Shown: positions 38,140-51,891, counted from the first letter of the stretch. The stretch is 64,000 bases of DNA from Punica granatum (GCF_007655135.1 NC_045129.1:24774274-24838273), one strand, 5' to 3'. Notes: generated by a model from the sequence alone, not told the origin. Numbers and translations are program-made.

Positions 38140-38345
38140 ATGAGCATTTTAAAGCGATGTACACTAAGGCATCCCCGATTGAAGCTTGCGCTAGCATAAC
38201 TTCGACAAGCGACATACACTGGGGCATTCCCGGTTGACGTTCGCACCACCAATAACCTCGTCAAGCTACGTACACTGGGGTCTCCCTGGTTGAAGTTCGC
38301 CCCGAGGTTGCCATAGTGGGTCCCTCCAGCAAGTGATGTTGGAAC
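38140..38345 (+). repeat. ~65-bp repeat of the internal core, three units
   Basis: Units contain GTACACTGGGGCATCCCCGG-like sequence followed by TTGAAGTTCGC. Counterparts are two to three units at 54490-54600 (C) and two at 18350-18460 (A, minus strand). It belongs to the element core. Confidence 0.7.
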
Positions 38346-40375
38346 GCTCTCTGTCATTTGTGTCAAGACCAGGCCTCTTCTATAACAAGCACCAAGACAA
38401 CCTCGGCCACTGATTCCCTAGGGCAACTATGCATTTTCCTTTTTCTAGACGATAGGGAAAATCATTTGTAAAGTTTGCAAGGACGAAGGACACGAAGTTC
38501 GGCTTCCGAGTGCACAAGAGTCAAACTTCCAAGAAAGCCGATCCTCACAAAATAGGGCTAACAACACAAAACAAGTCTCCACGAGGCAAAACACACCAAA
38601 ATGGCCTCGGCAAAGCAAATATATGGGGCACAAAATAAACACCAGCTGCAAGAAAAAAAAAAGAGCAAAAAGAACCTGCCAATGAAGAGAGAGAAAAAGA
38701 AGCGGGAAAAACCCGCCAACAAGCGAAGCAAGGTAATGCCCATGTTCACCAAAGGCACCAGCGCCGCCAATCCAAAGAAATCAACAAACCCCGACAAAAA
38801 ATGGAGCAGCAGACACAACTCCTCGACGGAGACAAAACACAACGCACTCGGAGGTCAAATCCTTCGAACCCTTCGCCCTTACAAACTCGAGAGATAAAAG
38901 AATTAAGCCTGCTAAGTTGAAAACCCCTTTTAAGGGGCAGCCTAGGCAAAAGCTAGGGCAAAAGAGAGGCATGACCGGAAACCCCTTTGGGGCGGCCGTG
39001 GCAAAAGGAGAGGTCTTCCCCTTTATGTTGAGAGGTGCAGCCCTGAGGTGGGTGACCATAGAGCAAAACGAGAGATTGATAAAATTGCCCCCTAGTCCCT
39101 CACACAATGCGCAGACCAAGGATCCTCAGGGAAAGCGGCCAGGTTATCTTCTCCAATACGATCCCCGATCGGTTCTCCTACACAACTCAATCATCAAGTG
39201 CGGATTCTTCTTCAGACACAGTAGGCAACTGGGGACGCCGTCCAAGCAGTTCGGTACAGCTCACACCACAGCAAGACGAAAAAGGGGGGAACATCTCTCT
39301 GCAGGTGTGAACTCATGTATCATTTTAGTCTGGGGCAACGTGCTTCCCAAGCTTTCTCGTTTCTCTTTGTATTTGCATAACTCCAAATGGGTCACAACCA
39401 CCCTTCAATAGGTTACCACAAAGCCGAAATTCCAGACATTCCTTTCCGGGGTCTAGTCATAGCATTCTGGAAATGATCAGATCGACGTCTGACCAATTTT
39501 GAATAGAAATTCCCATGCGGGTTACAAATGCAGTCACCTCATGGCACCCTGATGAGAAGGGTCCAAAGCCAACGGGCGTGTCAAAAAAATGATAGAGCTG
39601 CTAGGGCATTGTCTGGGAAATCTCGATATGCCCATGCATGGCTAACGGGAGGCCCTGGAGGCCTTGTATCTAGGCCTCCAAGAACGGGACCCACTTGCAC
39701 TGTCAAAGCAAAATCCTTCACGAGTCACTTAGGTGACCTAAAACTAAAGATCTACGTGTTGCAACAACATTTTCATGTTTACCTGTCCTTACATCTTATT
39801 AGTATTTCTCACGTGATTTACGAGTAATGCTAGGATCACAGGTACCACAAGCAAGCAAGAGCTACGGCAGACTCTGATTCCCGACCACTCAGGATACGTA
39901 GGCGCTCCACCCCAGATCTTGAGTCCTTCAGCACACGGCATCCCGCAAGACAAAATCCCTCATCGCATGGCCGGGGCATCGCCAACGAAAGCATAATTGC
40001 CCAATAGCAAACCCGGCATACGACAAAGTGCAATCGCTCCAGCAACAATGTCAGTCTCCGACGAATCAGAATTCTCGGGGCAGCATTCGCCTCACTCCAT
40101 TGCAGTTGGGTTTCACACCCACTCCACCGCAGTAAGGGTTTCACACCCACTTCACTGCATTCGGGTTTCACACCCACATCATTGCAACCTTAATCTGAGG
40201 AGAAATCTGCAGGATAGCACTTCGATGCATTTAGTCGCATCACAATTAGATGACAAGCAACGAAGCATTTTGTCACAACATTGTTTGCAACACAGACGGG
40301 CTGATGGATGGATGAAGCACAACGATTCCTTCCACACCTAGCGCAACACCCCAGCATTTGCTTTCACTTTCTGCA

Positions 40376-40615
40376 CACGCCTTTTCATTATACAATGCAC
40401 TTTTCATTAAGCAAGCACTTTTCATTAAGCAATGCACTTTTTCATTAAGCGAGCACATTTTCATTAAGCGAGCACTTTTCATTAAGCAAGCACTTTTCAT
40501 TTATCAAGCACTTTTCATTAAGCAAGCACATTTTCATTGCACTTTTCATTAAGCAAACACTTTTCGTTAAACAAGCATCTTTTCATTAAGAAAACACTTT
40601 TCATTAAGCAATGCA
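40376..40615 (+). repeat. 18-bp minisatellite, 13 units (element B)
   Basis: Unit CACTTTTCATTAAGCAAG with single-base variants. A residual unit occurs just before the LTR at 46198 and again before 58779, so the array continued on both sides of the nested LTR. Confidence 0.9.
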
Positions 40616-40674
40616 TCATGCAGCTCATCGGGCAAGCGCCCGTGCATCTTGTAAAAAAAACCGCTGGGCAAGCA

Positions 40675-40679
40675 CCCGT
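40675..40679. repeat. Target-site duplication CCCGT, left
   Basis: The right copy at 46069-46073 reads CCTGT (one substitution), but the duplicated right flank at 58650-58654 still reads CCCGT. Confidence 0.85.
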
Positions 40680-43600
40680 TGTTAGCACCCCATTTTGGCC
40701 CACCGGCTTCCTACACCAGAATCCCCGACCAAAGCCCGGGTTACTATTCATCACTCGACAATCGGAGGCGAACATGCGGGCATGGAGACATGAATGACAA
40801 AAGAAAGCAGGGTCCACTAGGTGAGAACGAGAGGGCGATCGGAAGAGTAAGCAGACGACAAGTCCCGAAGCAATAGGAGCAGGCACTGCGGCACTATTCA
40901 TCACCGAATCACCGAAGCACCGAAAGGTGCCCAATATGGGACTCTAAAAACCCCTCTCAGTGCCAAAGTGACCAACGACAGGTCCGGGCGCGTTCCGGAG
41001 GCATCTTGCTTGAGCCGGGACACTCCCGATCTCTCACAGACGCCTTTTCTGGCAGGGCTCCTGGGGCCCGATCCACTGATGAGCAAACGGCACCCGGAAA
41101 CAGGCCTACAGGCACCCAGGAACCATCGGGGTCATGGAACAAGCTTCAGATGACCTTTCGGAACTCTATAGGGTTTTCCGAGGGACGTTTCAGTGGTCGC
41201 AAACGCCTCCCGGCGAATCTTCCGGGCACATTCATGGAGAACAGAGATCACAGTGGTCTCCGAACACATCAGAACACTCGGGAAACACTGAGAAAGCCCC
41301 GTTCGCGGATTCCTAGGTCATCTCCGGTTATCGATCTCCAGCCGGGGTCGGCGGGTAAACCGTTTCGCTCAATGCGGAAAATACACCGGTGCGAGCCTTA
41401 CAACACGCAGAAGTGCAAATAGGCATCAGAAGCGGACAACTTCGCTCCGATCATCCAAACAGATCAAAACCGACTTTCGAGTCCCCGAGTCATTCGAGCA
41501 TTCACTTTCAAGAAGTATGTCAATATTAGGCTCATTAAAATCGTATTCGCGCGTACATTGATAATTCGTCGTTCAAGTGAACCACGGAAATCGAACTCAC
41601 GATCAATCGAGCCCCGAGCTTCTTCTAGCTTTCTTTCTAGTCAAGTGGGACCCTTGAGCTAGCCAAGCCAAGCCAAACCAAGCCAAGCCGCAAGCCATGG
41701 CTTCTTTCTAGGAGTCACTAAAAGCAAGCCAACTCTCCCCCATCCACCCATTTCAAAATATCTCTTACACACTTCCCATCCATCCTTCCATCCATCAACT
41801 CTCATTTCCCTTCTCTTCCTTTCCCCACACTTAACAAGACAACTTCCCCACCCTAATCTTCCCTCCAAAATTCGGAACCCCTAAGCACGCCCCTCTAGTT
41901 GCACTTAAACTCACTAATTTGGCTCATTAAGGCATCCTATAAGTGCCTAATTGCAAGACACTTTAATCACAACTCAACTTCCATCATCTCTCTAGCTTTC
42001 TCACTCTAGGAAACCCTTCCAAGCCCTCTCAACTTCAGCATTTTTTCAGAAATCACATAGCCTCAGTTCAGCCCGGTTACAAGGCAAAATTGGCCGAAAA
42101 CTCAACCATTTTCCGGCGACTGCCACCCAACCTAAGCCAACTTCGACCAAACTTCATATCCCACATGTATTCGACCTCCCGAGTCCATTCACGGTGTTAG
42201 TTTTTCCATTTGAAGTCATCTAGGTCCCGTTTCAGCCCAATCCAGATCGGGTCTCTAGGGAGTTTCCCGGTTTCTAGGCGAGTTATTCCTTCCCGACTTA
42301 TCCGAACCTCAAACAAACTACATACCCCACATGTATTCGACCTCCCGAGTCCATTTCCGGTGTTAGTTTTGCAATTCAAAGCTTCCAGCAGTCCGAACCA
42401 GCTCTGTTCAGAACCGGGTTCCGTAGGCGTTTTCACAGCTTCCCGGGCTTCCTCGACATTTCCACTACCTCACGACTATGGCGAGTCGTGCCATCACTTT
42501 TTAGGGGTTCCTTACAACCCTCACTCTCCCCCGTGACGAGGTGGTTGTGTGCCGGGAGCCGTCCAACCGTGCACTACCGCCGTTTCCCTCTTTTCTCCCT
42601 TCACAGATTTTTCCAGTTTTTTACCGGTTTTCTTTGCATCTTTTAGGAAAATCGACATATCCAATCCTCATGAAACCACTGCAGGCATGATCCTCACTCA
42701 GTTAGGAGTCCAATGCCACCGACCTTGCATCAAAAGACCACCGGGAGCCTCCCGTAGAGTCGTTTCTTCATCGGGTGCCAGTCGGGTCTGTTCCTCTGGT
42801 TTTCTTTTCTAACCCGAACTTTGCAGGAACGTACAGGTCAGCTCAGGTTGAATCTCGCTCCGAAACCATCGCAGGTATGATCTTCAGTGAGTTAGGAGTC
42901 CAATGCCGCCGGCCTTGCAGAAAAATACCACCGGGAGCCTCCGGGACAGCCATTTCTTTCTGACCTGCCCAGTCGGGTCAGTTCCGCCCAGTCGGTTCTG
43001 TTTTCTGCTAGCTAACCCGACTTTGTTTTCGATTTCCAGAAAATCTACGCATGCTCTCCTTCCGAAACCACCACAGGTGCGATCCTTAGTCTCTTGGGAA
43101 TCCAATGAAACTGGACCCGCGCGAAAATTCCATCACGATCAACCGGTGCAGCCCCGACAAGCCAAACTGCCAGTCGGATCTGCCAGTCGACCCGACTGCA
43201 CCGGTTCAGGTCTTTTCGTTCCAGCCAAGTCTCCCAACTCCCTTTGCCACTTCTCCGACTCTTTCCTCGTGTTCCGAGGCTAGGTAACACTCCTCCACAA
43301 CTTAGGGAAATTAGGCTCTCGATATTTGCTTGATATGGAGTGATAAGACGAATAACACTCGTTTGCATGAAAGTTCCGACCTTTATTCGTTTCCATGCAT
43401 ATTTATGTCGTTTGTTACGCTCGAATATTGTTCTAGCATGTATATCATGGCACGAAATAACCGAAGGCGAGGTAAGAGAGACCACCTTAGCCTCGCTCGA
43501 ACCATCGAAGCTCACGGCTAATCCCCGAGGAAGGGATCCGAGAGCCTCCTTGGTTCATCCGGGGCCAACGTGACCTCCCTTTCCCTGAAATTGGTTGGTT

Positions 43601-46068
43601 CATGCATTTTATGTTCGCTCATCATATATTACACGTTAGCATGACGGGAAACGGCTAAAGTCGAGGTGGGAGAGACCGTCTTGGCCGTGGTTGAACCATA
43701 GAAACTCACGGCCTAGTCCCAAAGGAGGGACCCGTGAGTTCCCCTTGGCTCATCCGAGGCCACCATGGCCTCTCCCTCCCCGAAATAAGATGGTTCCCGT
43801 ATTGTCTTCCCTCCACGCATATGTTGTTGCATGAGCCGACGCCGTTTTATCGATTCCCTTTAAATACGATATTTGCGTTTGCATTATGTGCTTGTTTGCG
43901 CACCCAAGATCATGGCGGCATCAGCTTTATAGAATGTGTGTTATTATCATGTTTGACGTTTTACGCATGCAAGAAACGGTCAAAACCGATTCTTGGAATT
44001 GATTGTAATCACAATTTTCATTTAATCATTGGTTTCATGTTAATTCATATGTTAGGTACGTTAATATCGAACAATCATTTCATTGATCCATAACAATTGA
44101 GGTTCGCGGTCTCATTCATTAAACTACTTCACAAACGGGAAACGGGACGTACCATTCGGCTAAATGAACCACTCGGCCTAAGTAATTGGATAAATCGTAT
44201 ATCAACTCATAAACGCGTCGACGAATCGCTAAACGGTGAGAGTGCCCTTTTAAAATTCACAATTTCAAAACATCGAGACGCATAACACGAATAGAATTAG
44301 TGTCTAGGGAGCACTCGTGCGCTATGACTCGAGTCAAGCCCCAATTTGAGGAGGCTCATGTCTAAGTGCGCGAGTCCTCTTTGGACCTCTTCGTGTCATA
44401 CGATCCCAACTTCCACATACACGCCCTACACGTTTTGCCGTTCAAAGGGCATGACCATCATTTCGTGATTCGCCGACATTCTAGGCGTTAGGGAGACCGA
44501 AACACCTCTATCTATGGACGAAAAAGGGCAACCCGTTTGGGTGCAAGTTTCATTCATACGGCCCATTCCGTTCACTTTCGGTATTTCTATCTTCCTATCG
44601 TAGATTCGGTGGTGAACATTTTATTTCTGTTACGAAACACAAAGAACCGGATTAATCATGTATTTGACTTAATCAAACATTAGATAATGGATAAGTGGAA
44701 TGCTAGACTCCAATCTAGAGTTAAAATACGAGTTTGGCTAATTCGGTGAAACCGTAGTGACACCTAACTAAATAAGAGTTCTAAAACAAGTTCACACACA
44801 TAATTGACTTAGAACCATATTCTAGCCCACCATCTATGTTTGCCTAGGTTAGATACTTTGTTTGTTACTCAACCCCTGTTAATAACTGATTAAATCACAT
44901 ACACTCGACTTAATACACCACTTGTCTGTATTCAACGGTACTTGTCAGTTATTGTCTGTTTTTCGTCAGTTTTATCATTTTTCTTCCGTCTTCCATTTGT
45001 CTTTGCTAATTTGTTGCGGTTCGGGTCCGAACCCATAGGTTACGTAATACACGGGGTCCAACACCCCAAACCACCGAACACGAGGTCCAACGCCTCCTAA
45101 CTCACTGAGCGCGCGCAACCCGAGTGCGGAATGGGATCTAGCCTCGATTCACCATCATACTCCAAACATGGCCTATGTGGAAGGCAATTTGGATTGGATG
45201 TGTGAAACGCGTTTAGATATCACCCGGGAGCTCGATTGGTCCGACGGTTACAGCGGGAATCAACCGGTTCTCCTGCAGACCTTTGGTTCGATCGGACCCG
45301 ACCCCCGGCTCCTTGAGCCCTCATTGCCTTAATTCATTTATCGGTTATTCAAAACACACGGTGAGCTGGAGCGGAATATTGGCCCAATGCAAACCGATGG
45401 GGATCCATTTACTTATTCAGTTACACTTTGTAATTATTCGAGAGAACATTGTGAGGATTTTTACACTCACTCATTCATTTGTAAGGATCCTCGATCGGCA
45501 AGCGAGAGGTCCGAGTGTTGAACCGATCAAGTTAGTCTATTAATGCCTAGAGACGAGTAAGCCCGAATACTCGCGGTTTCGGTTCACGCAGGGAGTCAAC
45601 CGCCGTGGTTTGACGAACTGTAAACGTTAGGATAGTGAACCAATTCCTCGATGCACGAGCCTACTCATCTTTCGGGTTCTTGGCCCAACTTGATCAATTC
45701 ATCGACTTTACGATGTCAAAACGGGCGAGTCAAGTGCAACCCTGAATCACGCGGTAAATAAACAAAACGGCAAGCCTAGCAAACTAGACTACCGAAAGGG
45801 CGTGCGGGATATAGGCCAGCACGTAATAGAACCCCCGAATTCGGAACCTCAGGTTCCGTATGACCATTGCCTTAGCATTTAGGTGTACCCCGTACCCCTA
45901 GACCCTGGCGACTCAACGGCCCTCGACCTACGGGTCGTAAACAGTAAGTGGCGACTCCTTCTCACGCGTGTCCATCGCGCATCCCCACGAGAAGGTGGAT
46001 ACTCCCAAGCCGCATTGCATAGGTTTCGCGCATGCGTGCCCCGACGAGATAAAATTCAGATGCGCACA
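40680..46068 (+). mobile_element. Solo LTR (5,389 bp) nested in element B
   Basis: Termini TGTTAGCACCCC and GATGCGCACA, flanked by CCCGT/CCTGT. The sequence flows from LTR start to end without interruption: U3, TATA-like site at 41938, LTR repeat block at 42640-43150 and U5. No PBS follows, so it is solo. Its 3' part from 44751 on is included in the 12,581-bp tandem duplication. Confidence 0.92.
41938..41943 (+). promoter_or_regulatory. Candidate LTR TATA box (TATAAG)
   Basis: 1,258 bp into the LTR, upstream of the CT-rich stretch common to the family. Confidence 0.4.
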
Positions 46069-46073
46069 CCTGT
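46069..46073. repeat. Target-site duplication, right, mutated (CCTGT)
   Basis: Differs by C to T from 40675-40679 and from its own duplicate at 58650-58654. Confidence 0.8.
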
Positions 46074-47799
46074 GCACCCCGCAATCCATAGGGCAATGCG
46101 CCCGTGCATATTGTGAACCCGTCGGGCAAGCGCCTATGCATCTCGGCACTCACTAGGCAGGTGCCTGTGCCTCTTGCAAACTTTTCATTAAGCAACGTGT
46201 CAGCACCCCATTTTCGCTCACCATTCCAAACAATGATATTAGCAATGATCCAAGCCACGACTTGAGCAGAATACAGAAAACGGCTCGGCAGAGCAAGAAA
46301 TCACTATTCATCCTCAAGTTGGCAAAATTGAGCAAATGACCCGTGGACATGACAGAAGGACTCTAGGGGTCATCAAAGGGCAACAGAGCGACCAGAGAAT
46401 TCAACAATGTCCAAAACTGGCATTTTCAGTATCACATGGACGGTACTATTTTCCGATAGTTTGCTCGGTCGTCGGAAGATAGTAAATATTGGACTCCAAA
46501 AATCCACATCAGTGCCAAAAAGATGGAAAATGTCTTCAAAGGCATTTTGCAAATCATCTGCTCTATACAGAACAATTTTCTGTATACAAACAACTTTTCA
46601 GTGGAAGTCCAAAAATGCCGGTTTCCTGGAGAAAAGTTAATGCCAAATATCAGACGCGGCCATGCCCCACCAGCACACAGAACATGAACAATGCTTCAGA
46701 TTGTCTCTTGGAAGTCACACAGATACTTCAAATGACTTCCGAACGGCAAAATAAGCATACCCCTCTTCAGAAGAGCATAGCCGGAGAATGGTCCGATGGA
46801 ATTACGGCAAATGAAGTTCATACCGCATTGCCCATAAAACTCTAGCAGACATTCACAATTGGGCAAAACAGACGGCAAAACCCTTCACGGTTTCCCGAGT
46901 AACCTCCGAGGAGCGGAAATGACCATTTTCAGTGGAAATCCATATCCGGAGGTCCTCTTTGGGGAAACTTGACGCCGAATGCTTACGTTACACAATGCTA
47001 GCCTTCTCAAGGCTCAATGTGGAATCGTCGGAATAAATCACACGACTCATCTAGACCTCCCGAGCAGTGCTTTAGAGGTCTCAGATACACTTTTCAAGTC
47101 CTTGGAGGTTTGATCTCGACAAACAGAGATTACAGTAATCTCCGGAGTGCCCAAGCAACTCAGAAATCATCCTGAGAAATCCAGTTTCGGCCTCTTAGGA
47201 CGTCTCCGGCCCCACGTTAGCATTACCGGCTTAAGGGATAATTGTTCACGTTGTCTGACAATTTATGTCAAAATGACCAACGTGAGATGCAGACACAAGA
47301 TATGCTGTCAGAAGCGGACAACTTCGCTCTGGTCACCTGCAATGAGCAAAATCGGCTTCCGAGCCTCGTACGCTTCCGGGGCATTTCTCCATGAAAAATG
47401 CCAATCTCGGGCTCATTAAACCCGTTTTCTCGCGCATGTCGACAATTCAGCGTTCAATTTGAACCACGAACTTCGAATGCACGACCAATCGAGACCCGAG
47501 CTTTCTCCCGGTTTCTCATCTTCGGCCGTAGGACCCACGGGTTGCCCAAGGGCAACCATCCCTTGCCATTGCCGCCCTCTCCATTGCCTCTTGTCTTCTC
47601 TTGCACACTTGCACCAAAATATCTTCAAGTCTTCCAAGATCACACTCCAACTTCACTTCCATGTCATTAATGCTTCTTGGCTCATCTTCATGAAGAATGC
47701 ATGGAGGAGATTCATCCTTATCTTGCTTAGCAAATTCGGATCCCCATAAGCATGCCCTTAATTAAGCTTTTTCACACTTAATTGCACTTAAGCATAGCC

Positions 47800-47807
47800 T
47801 ATATATA
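47800..47807 (+). promoter_or_regulatory. Candidate LTR TATA box (TATATATA)
   Basis: About 1.6 kb into the LTR, with the CT-rich ACTCTCTCTCTAGC about 45 bp downstream. It is unchanged in the duplicate at 60381-60388. Confidence 0.5.
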
Positions 47808-48267
47808 CTTTCTAAGTCATTAACTTAAGGAGACACCTTCAAGCACTCTCTCTCTAGCATTTCTCACTCTTCAAAAGCTCTCAAACTCCATAGCAAACCG
47901 CAGCAAGCTTCAGCCATTTCCAGCAAGCAGAAACTAAGCAAAACCGGGCAAAGTCTTAAGTCGGAATCCATCCCGGCTTAAATCCAAACTTTACCAAACT
48001 TCATATCCCACATGTTTTCGACCCCCTCTATCCATTTCTGAGCTTAGATTTTAAGTTTGAAGCCTCTAAGCCATAGAACCAGCCTTGAACAAAATCTGGA
48101 CAGATTTGGTCCTTCTCGGGTCAAAAATGACAAACCGGGTTTCAAGCCATTCCAAGTCGGTTTGAGCTACCAAAACCAATCAAACACCTCCCCACACAAC
48201 CCTAGGGTGTCAAGGAGTCAAGAAATCCAAGAAAAACCCGTCGGTTTAACCCCAGGCAGAAGAAACA

Positions 48268-49035
48268 GCCCGACTGCCCAGTCGGGTCGGAATTTCTGAC
48301 TGTTTGTGCGGTTTTCTCGCAGATCGGGTCGATCCGAGACTCTTTTCGGAAACCGACCACCACGGCCACCTCCAGAGGTGAGTTAGCAGTCGGGAGCCGT
48401 TGGCCTTGCTCAAAAATTCTATCGGGAGCCTCCGTAGCAACGTCCGACCCGACTGGTGCCAGACGGGTCCGAATTTCCAGACGTGCTCTGTTTTCCGTGA
48501 TCTTTGCAGGGCTGTACGGGTCGACCCGATAACTCTGGGACCAAACGACAACCACAGTCACCTCCGGGGGTCAGTTAGGAGTCAGGAGCCGCTGACCTTG
48601 CCTCAAAATTCCATCGGGAGCCTCCGTGGCGACGTCCGACCCGACTGGTGCCAGACGGGTCCTAATTTCCAGACGTGCTCTGTTTTCCGTGATCTTTGCA
48701 GGGCTGTACGGGTCGACCCGATACCTCTGGGACCAAACGACCACAACAGTCACCTCCGGGGGTCAGTTAGGAGTCAGGAGCCACTGACGTTGCCTCAAAA
48801 TTCCATCGGGAGCCTCCGTGGCGACGTCCGACCCGACTGGTGCCAGACGGGTCCTAATTTCCAGACGTGCTCTGTTTTCCGTGATTTTTGCAGGGCTGTA
48901 CGGGTCGACCCGATAATTCTGGGACCTAACGACCACCACAGTCACCTCCGAGGGTCAGTTAGGAGTCAGGAGCCACTGACCTTGCCTCAAAATTCCATCG
49001 GGAGCCTCCGTGGCGACGTCCGACCCGACTTGTGC
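48268..49035 (+). repeat. 192-bp tandem repeat in the LTR
   Basis: A degenerate first unit (48268-48410), two full units and a third up to 48986, then a partial. The period is exactly 192 bp (ATCGGG at 48421, 48613, 48805 and 48997). Each unit contains TCTTTGCAG or TTTTTGCAG, a likely 3' splice-site look-alike, and GGTCAGTTAGGAGTC. As 192 is divisible by three, a 224-codon frame (48400-49074) stays open. Confidence 0.9.
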
Positions 49036-51873
49036 CAGTCGGGTCTGTCCAGTATTTCAGCCGGGTCTGTTTGATGCCATTCGGGTCTGTTCAACGGAAA
49101 ACAGCCCAAACCCGACCCATCAACGGTCCAACCCGACTCTTGAAGGTCCCATCCCGCATCTCGGGACTAGGTATGGCCATTCCCGACTTAGAGGAGCTAG
49201 GACTTTTACATTCTCATTGCGTTTATGGAGTTATAAGGGGTTTTATGTATGTTTTATTTCCAAGTTTTAATCTTTATGCACTTTCCATGTTATACCATGC
49301 ATATTTATCCTCGATTTATATGCTAGCATGTCGGGAAACACTTGGATCGTAGTCGAGAAGAACATCCCGACCCGGGAAAGGCAAAGAGCTCACGAGTTTC
49401 CCTCTGAGGGAGGTGACCGAATGCTCTCTTGCTCATTTCGGGCAAGGAACTATCTTCTTGACCCGATCCAAGTTCGATTCCCGAGTTTCATCGTATTTTC
49501 TCACGTGCATGAAGTCGGTATTGTTTTATCGATTTCTTAAATAACTTGTTTGTACATGTTTCCATGTTCGAATGCGTTATTCAAATCATGGCAATACCGA
49601 CTTTCGTTTAATCGTGTCATTTATAATGTTTGTCGTTTAAGCATGCGAGAAATGATTCGAAACAAGACGGGGAAACCTCGTGGAACCCCATTCGGGCCAT
49701 GGGACCTCTCGGCTATCTCCAAGGAGAAGTAACCGAGAGCCTCTTAGACTCGTACGGGTTGCATGAGGCTTCCTCTTCCCGTTTTGAGTCCGTTCTCGGC
49801 TTACGTGTAATTTGCAATTTACATTATCGTCACAATATCGCATGAAAATGTCTTTTCAAAACAAAGCATGCATGGATTCGGGTATCAATAACTCATTCGG
49901 GTCCATTCGGTTGCGAGGGTAGTTTCGGTCATTAGACCAAATTATCCTCGATCCTTATGGAATCGTCTTGGTCGTCGAGTCGCGAATCGTTTTCACAATT
50001 AATGCATTCGGCACAACCCTTAAGCATTAATTTCACGAACGGGCTAATCGGGACGCTCACATGATTAAACCCACTTCACACTGATAAAGTTTACACGAAT
50101 TGGCCATTAACTGATAACTCGCGTCGACGAGTTGTCAAATGACGTTGGTGCCCTTTTCAAACTTATCAATTTCAAAACCCGAAACGCGCAGTCCGATGTA
50201 GCATGGACGTCTGAAAAGGGCTTCGGTGTCTCAACTTGAGTTTTTACCTGATTCCAGGTAGCTCAGGTCAGGATACAGAAAATCTTTCTAGATCACTTCC
50301 GGGCATATCGACCGGTTCTTTGGCTTTTTCGGGGTTCTTGCACAACCCTGGACGATCCAGGGATTTGGTTGACACCGGCTACAGGCCGAGGTGGCCCGCA
50401 CTGCGATGTTTCCCCTTTTCTGAAAACAATTTTCAAATAAAGAGCAAAATCGTCTTTTCACAATTCAGCGACACCCTTAGGGTTAGCATGACAGAAACAC
50501 TACAGTACGGGATAAGAATGGGCTACCTGTTCAGGTGCAGGTTCATCTGCATAGCCTTTTCTTATCTAACTGATGAGTTTCTGTTATCCTAACGTAGACT
50601 CGGGTAACTAGAACGGTTATCTCTGTCAGAAAACATGCGAAATGCTGATTAACCTTTTACTCGACCTAACCAAACAGTAGACAATGGTTAGGAGGAATTC
50701 TAGATTCCAAATCTAGAGTCCAAACACGAGTTTGGCTAATTCAGTGAAAATTCAGTGTCACAATACAGAACAACTGTAAAAGCAATCCACACAAATGAGA
50801 TTTGACTATCTTTGTCAAGTTCTCAAAATAAAGCCGAATGCTAAAACATTGGCACGTGCTTGTTTGTCTAGGGTAGGATTTGCATGCCAAAATACCCCGG
50901 ATTAACAACTTGTTAAAACACGTAAACACGACAATAACAAACACTTTGTCTGTTATTTACCTGCTGCGTGTTATCTTTCCGCACCTGTTTGCCATGTGGG
51001 TCGAGCCTAATCCCTAGGCCGAATAATATTAGGGTTCAACGCCCTAATCATCGAGCACAGGGTTCAACACCCTAATCAACACTCACAGGGTCCAACGCCC
51101 TATTCAGTGAGAGCGTCCATTGAATTTCAGATCTTCGGTCTTTTCCCTAAACTCACGGTGAGTTAGAGTGGAATAATAACCGAACGCGAAACGACTGGAA
51201 TTCGACCCTTTTGTAATTTGTATTTATCGTTTTCGAGAGCATTGTAAGGATTTTATTTTGTACATTTATTCTGTAAGAATTCCAGTCGGTGAGCGAACGG
51301 TCCGAGAGTCGAATTAATCGAATCGGTCTAATGCTTGCCCAGATACAAGTAAATCCAAGAACTCGCGGTTCTGGTTCACGCAGGGATTCAACCTCCATGG
51401 TTCGATGAACTGTAACGCAAGATTGTGAACCAACTCCCCGACATACGGGTTTACTTCTCTCTCGGCTTCTCAACCGACATCGTTTGGTTCACCGGATCTC
51501 CGGTGTCAAAACGTGCGAGCCGAGTGCAGCTTAATTCATGCGGTAAATCATAAAACATGCAAGCCTAGCAAACCAAAGTACCGAAAGGGCGTGCGGGATA
51601 TAGGCCCGCACGTAACATGAACCCCCGAACACGGACTTTCCGGTTCCGCACAGACCAATGCCTTAACAACAAACTAGGTGTTCCATACCCCTAGACCCAG
51701 GGTAACTTATCCGCACTCGACCTTCGGGTCGTAAAATGATAAGTGGCGACTCCTTCTCTCACGCTTGTCCGTCACGCGTCCCCACGGGAAGGTGGACGTT
51801 CCGACCAAGCTGCGCGATCCAAAAGCGCGCAATGCGGGCCCCGACGAGAGTCCACATTCGGGTCCGTACAGCT

Positions 51874-51891
51874 TGGCGACTCCACTGGGGA
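51874..51891 (+). other. Primer-binding site of element C (tRNA-Arg type)
   Basis: TGGCGACTCCACTGGGGA, three bases after the LTR end, identical to the PBS of element A. Confidence 0.88.

Larger units (their letters stand above)
34134..46197 (+). mobile_element. Internal region of element B, with two nested solo LTRs
   Basis: The PBS and leader are lost at the 5' side. What remains is decayed ORF1, spacer, then the same non-coding core as A and C: 34994-35215 (110-bp repeats), 35254-35600, 36020-36398, 38071-40375, then an 18-bp array and short GGGCAAGCGCCCGTGCAT-type units that continue after the second insertion up to the LTR at 46198. Excluding insertions it is about 5 kb. Core similarity to C is near 85% by eye. 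No gag-pol domain is visible. Unlike A, there is no clear polypurine tract before 46198 (TTTTCATTAAGCAACG instead). Confidence 0.82.
46198..51870 (+). mobile_element. LTR (5,673 bp) shared as B 3' LTR and C 5' LTR
   Basis: Starts TGTCAGCACCCC after the internal end of B and ends GGTCCGTACA just before a PBS. It thus has internal sequence on both sides. It is a more diverged subtype of the family LTR but keeps the same order: U3, TATATATA at 47800, repeat block (48268-49035) and U5. Bases 46198-51419 recur at 58779-64000 with about 0.8% difference. Confidence 0.9.

Noticed and set aside
40376..40615. CRISPR-like regular repeats
   Set aside because: Direct contiguous units without unique spacers, in plant DNA; this is a minisatellite.
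48400..49074. 224-codon ORF (and its twin 60981-61655) as a repeat-protein gene
   Set aside because: It is built from a 192-bp LTR tandem repeat that is also open on the opposite strand for shorter runs. There is no recognisable domain, and the other LTRs do not keep the frame.
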